From contig OY365806.1 of the NCBI GenBank assembly GCA_959347315.1, positions 31,560,818 through 31,624,817 of the forward strand: a DNA stretch of 64,000 nucleotides, written 5' to 3'. A program made the position numbers and the translations under genes. Source of the stretch: Bimastos eiseni. Its lineage: Eukaryota; Annelida; Clitellata; Crassiclitellata; Lumbricidae. Under the pieces are notes generated by a model. The model was not told the DNA's origin. It saw nothing but the letters and a program-made list of their open reading frames with translations, and searched no databases. This document shows positions 51,083-64,000 of the stretch, piece by piece; positions within the stretch are counted from its first letter, which is position 1, and each line of letters starts with the position of its first letter.

Positions 51083-51404
51083 CAACACCGTAACTCGCAG
51101 TTAACACCAATACGGCACATCTTTCGACGATGCTTTATCAAGATGAGAGGCATTGCTAAATTCGAAGCATTCAACAGACAGCAGTTTGCAGCTCTGTTGT
51201 TTTTGCTGTAAACAATATTACCCAAAACTATCAATTTTTTCGACCACAACTCGAAACATGCTGTCTGCTATTCACACATTTTCTTGCAAGTAATTAGCAA
51301 GCAGTTTCAGCTTCTGCATTACTGATCATTTACATAGCTTAACTAGTTCACGGCGAAAGCTGTTGTCACAAATTGCCATCCTAGACCCCTCCTGTATATC
51401 AAAG

Positions 51405-51905
51405 ATGGTGATCTACGTCTTCATAACTCTCACCTTTGCGTTGTGCCTCGCTGTTGTTTATCATCTGCAAAAAAGAAATGCTTCATCAACTCCCACAAAC
51501 ACGAACCCAAACTTTGCCGCATTCCAGAAGGTCTACTTCATTGCATATCTGACGGCACTTTTCGCTGACTGGCTCCAAAGTCCTTACCAATACAAGCTCT
51601 ACAGCCATTATGGTTTTGAAGAGGACCAGATTGCCGTTCTGTACGTGTGTGGCTTCGCATCGACAGTTGTACTCGGATCATGGGCAACAGTCGCGGCCGA
51701 CCGATTCGGTCGGAAGAAGCTCTGCATTGTTTTTACGTTCATCTACTCAGTTGCGTCGCTCGTTAAGCTGTCGAGCAACTACTTTGTGCTTCTTGTTGGA
51801 CGAGTGCTGGGAGGAGTTGCGACTTCTCTGCTGTTCTCGACTTTTGAGTCGTGGTATCTGCATGAACACGTCGAGACTCACGACTTCCCGAAGGAGTGGA
51901 TCCAG
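51405..51905 (+). CDS. mfsd5: MFSD5 exon 1
   Basis: 167 codons: TM1 to about TM5, including motif A and the FESWY signature. The donor follows KEWIQ. Confidence 0.95.
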
Positions 51906-53332
51906 GTCAGCTGTATAATCTCTGATCGAATTCAATGGACAATTTTAAATGCATTTTTAACTCTGCTATTATTATTATTTTTATTATTATTATTATTAGT
52001 TTTATTATTATTATTATTATATTTATTATTACCACTACTACCAGTGTTCAGTTTGGTGGGTGATGTGGGGTTTGAACTCTTAGCTTCTTCTTTTGACCTT
52101 TTAGCTTCTAGCCTTTAGTTGACACCCTGACCCCAGGGTGAACTTGACACCCCTCAGATTCATTACCCAGAGTCCTAGACCAAATGACTCCATTATACAC
52201 GTATTCTCCATTATGACCAATCAGCCTTCACAATAGGTTGATATTGTGATATACTTTATAGGGTGTAGGTTTTCTTTGCAGACAATACAAGAACTTGGTC
52301 CTTCTTGGCCATCATACTTTCTCCTGCTTTTGTTACTTGGTTGCTATGAGTTTATGACAGGTTTATTAATTAATTCAACGATTTATTTAGTGCTATACTT
52401 GCTTTAAGCTATTAGGCATGAAGGAATTTATTCTTTTTAAAATCCAGTTTGTGTTTTTTTTCTAGGAGACATTTGTGAAGGCTGATTTCTGGAACGGTAT
52501 ATTAGCCATCTTTGCTGGCATTGTGGCTAACATTTCAGCTGAATGGCTAAACCTGGGACCAGTTTCTCCTTATGTTATGGCGGTTCCGGTTCTCCTCACT
52601 GTCGGATGTCTCATTACAACACAGTGGACGGAAAACCGTAGCGCTGTCCATATTCATGTGAAGAAGTCCTGCATGGATGGACTGCGTGACATTGGTCGAG
52701 ATCCGAAGGTCTTCCTTGCTGGAATCGTCCAGTCTCTGTTTGAAAGCACGATGTACATCTTCGTCTTCATCTGGACGCCTGTGCTGGACAAGTCTCACTC
52801 TCCGCTTGGCTTTGTCTTTGCGAGCTTCATGGCAAGCACCGTAACTGGAGCTGCAACATTCGATCTGCTTCGCCATCGTGGGGTGTCTGTCCCTACACTC
52901 CTCGCCTCATCAGTTGTTCTTGCTGGACTTGGGAACATCCTTGCTGCCATTGCAGCTAGGCCGGACGACACGCATTACTCTCTTGCATTCATAGCGTTCA
53001 TCATCATCGAGTTTTCGGTTGGCGTTTACTTTCGAGCGATGACGATTGTGCGTACGCGAGTGGTTCCACAAGCGACGCGATCTGCTGTAAACAGCTGGTT
53101 TCGCGTTCCGCTTAACCTGATTGCATGTATCATTCTGATGTGCCTGCATAACGATGCGTTCCGACATGGAAATCGGCTGATCTTCTTATCGTGTGCAGCG
53201 CTTCTTTTTGTAGCTTCTGTTGGAGTCACTTGCCTCGTGTCACTGATTCAGCGTGACGATGATTTTTCAGATCTGGTGACAACGAATGGGGCAAAGGGCA
53301 ATGGAGTGAACTCGAATTCAGAACTTGTATGA
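51405..53332 (+). CDS. mfsd5: MFSD5, major facilitator superfamily transporter (molybdate-anion transporter family), complete
   Basis: Twelve-span membrane protein of the MFS; the MFSD5 family includes the algal high-affinity molybdate transporter MOT2, and the animal role is less settled. Exons 51405-51905 and 52466-53332, joined in phase 0 across a 560-bp intron (CAG|gtcagc, TTTTTTTCTAG|GAG), give 455 aa, close to the human protein (about 450 from memory). Visible features: N-terminal TM MVIYVFITLTFALCLAVVYH, then FADWLQSPYQYKLYSHYGF, the MFS motif A GSWATVAADRFGRKK between TM2 and TM3, GRVLGGVATSLLFSTFESWY with the family's FESWY signature, and ETFVKADFWNGILAIFAGIV after the intron. The ATG at 51405 follows a stop-containing 5' stretch and begins TM1 directly. 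Hydrophilic C-terminus. Runs head-to-head with the TEFM-like gene. Confidence 0.96.
51906..52465 (+). other. MFSD5 intron with (ATT)n
   Basis: Contains an ATT-rich microsatellite (about 51966-52030) that extends an open frame past the true donor. Confidence 0.9.
52466..53332 (+). CDS. mfsd5: MFSD5 exon 2
   Basis: 288 codons plus TGA: the remaining membrane segments and a short polar C-terminus (VTTNGAKGNGVNSNSELV). Confidence 0.95.
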   Translation, partial: ETFVKADFWNGILAIFAGIVANISAEWLNLGPVSPYVMAVPVLLTVGCLITTQWTENRSAVHIHVKKSCMDGLRDIGRDPKVFLAGIVQSLFESTMYIFVFIWTPVLDKSHSPLGFVFASFMASTVTGAATFDLLRHRGVSVPTLLASSVVLAGLGNILAAIAARPDDTHYSLAFIAFIIIEFSVGVYFRAMTIVRTRVVPQATRSAVNSWFRVPLNLIACIILMCLHNDAFRHGNRLIFLSCAALLFVASVGVTCLVSLIQRDDDFSDLVTTNGAKGNGVNSNSELV

Positions 53333-53639
53333 TAAAAATAATTTGCTTCTGAACACCTATTTATCATAAATACATATTTGTACAGTAATGATGATGATAT
53401 AGTAACAATAATTGTAGTAACAATTCAAATGGAATGGGCATTCAGGTGTACAGATGACCTTTCGATTCTCAACAGACTTATGAACTAGATAAATAGATAC
53501 AACAGAGAACTTCTTTCAGCCAAAAAAATGTTACCTATCTTGTTCACTTAAATTCATTCATCCCTCAAATGTGTGGATAATTGTAAATAATCTTCACGAG
53601 TTGCTGCCTCAGCCCCTCCCAAACTATAACCCACATGAA

Positions 53640-54830
53640 TCCATTGCAGATTTGTACATCTTTCTTCACTTGTGCAGTTCCCCCTCTGTCAATCATTACA
53701 GACTCTTATCAAACTCTGTATGCAAAAAGAGTCTCAGGTGACCACAATGTCAACTTTACCACCTACTGCATCTTTTAACCTGATTGAGTCTGCTACTGAA
53801 GTAGAAATTGCTACCCTGATTCAAGCGTCTCAAAGCAAATGTGACCTTGACCCAATCCAAACCTCCTTAAAGACTGTATAACTTTCTCGTTAGTACTATA
53901 GCCAAAATTATCCACATTGTCTCTATTGACTGTTGCTTTTCGTGGCGCTAGACCGTCAACAAGTCCTTTATCTGTGCGTCTTAAGCATATGTACCGCTTT
54001 CGATGCAATAGATGGATGCTATCCTTATCATAGACCTGAATTTTTACTCAACTGTACTGCACTGTCATGGAACTAAGTCAGCAAATTGTACCTTTCCTCA
54101 CGCTCTTTCACTCATGATGTTACTCCGTACACACTCAACTGTAGTGTTTCTCAAGGTTCTGTTCTCGGTCCTCTGCTATTAATTCCTTACACCTCCCACG
54201 CAACAAATTCATTTCTTCATCTTCTTTTGATCTATGCTGATGACACATGATTGTTCGTATGTTTCTCCCTTCTCTCACTTCCAGATGCTCTAGTATTTAT
54301 AAGTCATCTGCTCAATACCATCACCCAGGTATTGGCCTGGATGACCGCTAGAGTGTAAACCCTTGAAAAAACAATTCCTCTTCATTGACCTCCGTGAGTA
54401 AATTCAGCACACTAACCTACCCTTAAGACCTTTTTCCAACAGACTCACTTCTCCCGTGTCTTGCTCTTTTCCTGAACACAATCATGGAATCATCTTTAAT
54501 AAGAGCCTTTCCTTTTCCAACCACATCACCCATCTATCTGTCTACCTGCTATATGCACTTTAGTGACCTTCATCGACTGCAATACTTGACTACATGATCA
54601 TATGCACAATAGGTATACCTCAATTGTTCATTCCGTACAACTACTGTACTACCCTTTTTAGGCTTTTTTGCAACACTAGCCCTCACAGTCCTCAAACTTC
54701 CAAACGCCAACACATGACCCCTGTTTTCAAATCACTTCTTTGGATAAAATTCCTTCATCACATCCTCTAAGAAATTGTATTTCTTATCTGCAACTTTCTT
54801 CAAACCCGTCAACCCTCTGAATGGCAACTA
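53640..54830 (+). mobile_element. L2/CR1-like LINE reverse-transcriptase remnant
   Basis: Broken plus-strand frames read FNLIESATEVEIATLIQASQ, KCDLDPIQTSLK, an AFDAID-like block, CSVSQGSVLGPLLLIPYTS and LLLIYADDT, the RT motif order of L2/CR1 elements. Many stops. Confidence 0.85.
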
Positions 54831-56647
54831 CGTATGTATGGGTTGAGGAGTCTGGTGGAACATTTAGTGTGGTGGAACATGTTTTTTTATTGAGCAACCA
54901 TCATTGAACCATGTCTAAATTATATAATTAATTTATACATCAATAATATGGCAGAATAAGAAATGATAGACAGCAAGAACTCTTTCTGTCTCTTGCGATT
55001 CGTCGCGAATGCAACATTTCTTGTTACGCTCTTAGGTGCACGGCGCTTGCGATATGGTCTTAGTCATGAACTACGCACAGCCAGAAACTGTAACCAACAT
55101 TGTAAAGAATGCGACCCGTATGAAGAGATTTAAATTGCAGCTCAAGAGTCAAGACCTGTGTCTTTCTGAACAATCATGAGTCATTACGACTCGTTGACTT
55201 TTTTACTCTTGTGCAGCGCCTTTTCTGCCTCGGCTGTCTAAGAAATTGTCTCATATGTATTATCATATTTAATTTCAGCAGAGGGGAGAGGGAGAGAGGG
55301 AGGGGAACTGGAGAGGGAGGGAAGAGGGCGGAACAGTAGAGAGGGTGACGGACAGGGAGAGAGGGAGGGAGGTTTCAAGTTTAAACCGCTGCTTAGATTC
55401 AGTTTACGTGTAGGCCTAATGAAAGGTTGTAGGTGGTAGTCTATTGTGGTACAGTGGTACTGCTATCAAATTTAAACCGGCACGAAGATTCAATTTTTTT
55501 GGAAGCTAATGATTGTAATTTGTTGGCATGTAGCACTGCCCATGAAAAATGCTCGCATGGTAAGATGATCTCGATAATGATGACAGTCTATAAAGCAAAT
55601 GCATTACAGTCAAGAAAACTAAGCTTGAATTGAATGATGCGCTTTTACTTGCGTAACAAAATCATTGTCCAATTAAATTTCTCGTTTCAACTCCGTAATC
55701 TCCACGACATTTGATTTATCGACAGATTGATCTCCACATGTAAAAGTTGTAAGTATATCAGAGGGACAAACATACAAACAGATAAACAGACAGATGGACA
55801 GAGACATATTGCACAATGCCAGTCTCATACAAACATAGTTAGAGAAAGGTGGTCGACCGTTGAAGGGACGAACGCAACAACGTATCAAATAGAAACGGAA
55901 GATTTTAATGGCCAAAACCTACAGACAGATAAACAAAGGCAGCTATGGAATAGCGAAGAGATGCACTGAGACAAACAAAGTGGCAGGACTACATGAAAAC
56001 CCAAGAGATACAGAGAGATTAACAAAGGCAGCTATGGAATAGCGAAGAGATGCACTGAGACAAACAAAGTGGCAGGACTACATGAAAACCCAAGAGATAC
56101 AGAGAGATTAACAAAGGCATGAATAGACAACCATATTGTATTACCTTAACTCTGTCTTGTGAATACCGCCCCTGGACACACAAGCCGATGGAACAGTGGA
56201 ATATGAGAGCACGTAACAACTAACTTATAGTCCTTTCCGGTCTCGAACTTAACTATTTAGGCCTACCTATTTGAAACATTCACAGAAGTTGTATAAACTT
56301 AATTCGAGGGAAGGGAATCAAGGGATTGAAGAGAATGCAATGAAGGGAGTGATTGAGCCTAGTGGCGGTGCTGGCCTTGGAAATTTGGTACGCATTAGTT
56401 AAAACATATTGAAAGATGTACCATAATTTCGTTAAAAATTGATGTTTTATCTTTCTTTTGGTACGCGTATTTTGCTTCCATGCAGCGCCGCCAGTAATTG
56501 AGCCGAGAAATTAGGATTGAATAGAGTCACTGCTTAGGGACTCAGACGGGCCAAAAACAGACACACAAAGACAAACATACGGAATGAACGTTAGACACAG
56601 TCACTCAGGCAAAGCGACACAGATTTAATTAGAACGGGTGCGTTTTG
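54831..56647. other. Between MFSD5 and tetraspanin; no gene recognised
   Basis: GA-rich at 55280-55370; otherwise mixed composition. Contains the 89-bp tandem duplication. The tetraspanin 3' UTR lies at the right end on the minus strand, with an ATTAAA-like signal only about 20 bases after the stop. Confidence 0.5.
55932..56119. repeat. 89-bp tandem duplication (2.1 copies)
   Basis: Copies start at 55932, 56021 and (partial) 56110 with AACAAAGGCA. The two full copies are essentially identical, so the duplication is recent or an assembly artefact. Confidence 0.95.
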
Positions 56648-62283
<5,636 letters not shown>

Positions 62284-62329
62284 CTACAGCAGCAGCAGTA
62301 TCAAGTCCATCGATTAGAAGACAAGACAT

Positions 62330-63155
62330 ATTGGTACAGCAACACTGCACTGCACACTGCACACCATACTACACTGCACACCATACTATACTGCACACCA
62401 TATTCCACTGCGCACCATACTACACTGCACACCATACTACACTGCACACCATATTACAATGAACACCATACTACAATTAACTCCATACTACAATGAACTC
62501 CATACTACAATGAACACCATACTACAATGAACACCATACTACAATGAACATCATACTACAATGCACACCATACTACAATGAACACCATACTACAATGAAC
62601 ATCATACTACAATGAACACCCTACTACAATGAACACCCTACTACAATGAACATCATACTACAATGCACACCATACTACAATGAACACCATACTACAATGA
62701 ACACCATACTACAATGAACATCATACTACAATGAACACCCTACTACAATGAACACCCTACTACAATGAACATCATACTACAATGAACATCATACTACAAT
62801 GAACATCATACTACAATGAACACCCTACTACAATGCACACCATACTACAATGAACATCATACTACAATGAACACCCTACTACAATGAACATCATACTACA
62901 ATGAACACCCTACTGCAATGAACATCATACTACAATGAACATCATACTACAATGAACATCATACTACAATGAACACCCTACTACAATGCACACCATACTA
63001 CAATGAACATCATACTACAATGAACACCCTACTACAATAACATCATACTACAATGAACACCCTACTACAATGAACACCATACCACAATGAACATCATACT
63101 ACAATGCACACCCTACTACAATAACATCATACTACACTGCACACCATTACAATAC
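62330..63155. repeat. 17-bp minisatellite (CATACTACAATGAACAC)n in tetraspanin intron
   Basis: About 48 copies. The left third has older ACTGCACAC variants; the middle has regular CACCAT, CATCAT and CACCCT variants. It begins about 50 bp upstream (gene sense) of the tetraspanin TM1/TM2 exon acceptor. Confidence 0.97.
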
Positions 63156-64000
63156 AGCAGAGACTGCTTTGTAATTCAATGTATTCACAATTGACGTAAC
63201 TGTATTGTGAGGCAATCGACGAAAGCGTTCGTCTTTTCACATGGCGTCGAGCCTCACTCAGACGGTTAATCATTGGACAATGGCAATTGATAATTGAATG
63301 GTTTTAGTAATTGCAGAACCAATAGCGAGCACTGCATTAAAATAAATACAATACTAAACAATTCAATAAGAAATAAAGCCAAACAATACAGTATTGATGA
63401 AATAGAGCCACATCTCTATTGCTAGATATACATGTGGCCCTGTATTGTGCCCCCAGTTTCAACCTCCTTCCCTTCTTAGAAATCTGCCTTCATCTAGGAG
63501 CCTCTCCTATTTCCTGAACCTGTCCATCTCTTCCCTCTCCTCCACAGACACTCGGTTCATGATACACGCCAACCGCCCCAAACCCGATCTATCTCTTTAC
63601 GGGCCATTCTTCTCGCCTCGATCACCTCCTTCCCTTCTGTACAATTAATCTCTGAACTGTTTCTTATTTAGCGACGTTCTCATATTATCTGAGATGATTA
63701 ATCTCTGAACTCTACTCATTCCTTCCTTTTCTACTCATTTCCCCCTCTACCTCCTGCTCACGCCCATCTCTCAATCACCTCTCGGACTAGCGACTTTTCT
63801 GTACCTCACTCACTAAGTCGCTATAGTCATACATCGCTCCCTAACCTTTAAACCTGCCCATTGCATCTCTCCCTTTCTGCTTTTCCCTCACGGTCTTTTC
63901 CCCTCCCTCCCTATCAATCTCCCTGTTCCAACCCCAAATATCCGCTCCATCAATCCCCATGTCCATGCTCGTCGTCCTAGATCTTCCTCCAACCACCCCA
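63156..64000. other. Tetraspanin upstream intron; no exon recognised
   Basis: Unique AT-rich DNA to about 63440, then CT-rich low complexity to the edge. No exon carrying a tetraspanin N-terminus was found on the minus strand. Confidence 0.5.

Overview
This window is animal (metazoan) nuclear DNA. It has spliced genes with GT-AG introns, an ERG/FLI1-type ETS exon, MFSD5, a TEFM-like gene, a tetraspanin, many microsatellites and minisatellites, tRNA-derived SINEs, decayed LINEs, MITEs and a 200-N assembly gap. There are no operons, no ribosome-binding sites and no prokaryotic gene clusters. ERG looks like a single pre-vertebrate-duplication copy, and the repeats resemble those of marine invertebrates (an echinoderm, hemichordate or similar is plausible). 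I cannot name the species from the sequence.

Layout. 1-3.5 kb: the last coding exon of an erg/fli1 gene (+), reaching from the left edge. 3.5-28 kb: a gene-poor region. It holds microsatellites ((GA)n, (AAT)n, (TA)n, (GGCA)n, a 14-bp minisatellite), two MITE copies, tRNA-like SINE heads, LINE fragments, a few candidate regulatory motifs (two RFX X-boxes, NRF1-type palindromes) and the N gap. 28.2-39.4 kb: a complete four-exon gene on the minus strand, found here by splice-phase matching. It encodes a predicted 568-aa protein with an N-terminal PH domain and a long tail with eight Y-x-x-(V/I/L) motifs. Its introns carry a LINE reverse transcriptase, a hAT transposase remnant, a MITE with a hAT MITE inserted at its edge, and minisatellites. 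40-43 kb: a mosaic of L2/CR1-like LINE pieces and a SINE. 43.2-45.25 kb: the 3' part of a TEFM-like gene (-). 46-50.5 kb: a dense patch of two dispersed repeat families (one with TTAGGG-like words, one of about 37 bp) and a MITE. 50.8-53.3 kb: a 38-bp perfect palindrome and an 86-bp tandem duplication, then a complete two-exon MFSD5 gene (+). 53.6-54.8 kb: another LINE remnant. 56.6-62.3 kb: six exons of a tetraspanin gene (-), whose first exon probably lies beyond the right edge. Its introns contain a striking (TCA)n/(CCA)n higher-order array, a Helitron-like 3' end and a 17-bp minisatellite.

The genes do not form an obvious pathway. ERG is a transcription factor, the PH protein looks like a phosphotyrosine signalling scaffold, TEFM acts in mitochondrial transcription, MFSD5 is a membrane transporter, and the tetraspanin organises membrane microdomains. 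The most notable item is the PH/multi-tyrosine adaptor, which I cannot match to a named vertebrate family. The interleaved minisatellite families and the palindrome upstream of MFSD5 come next.
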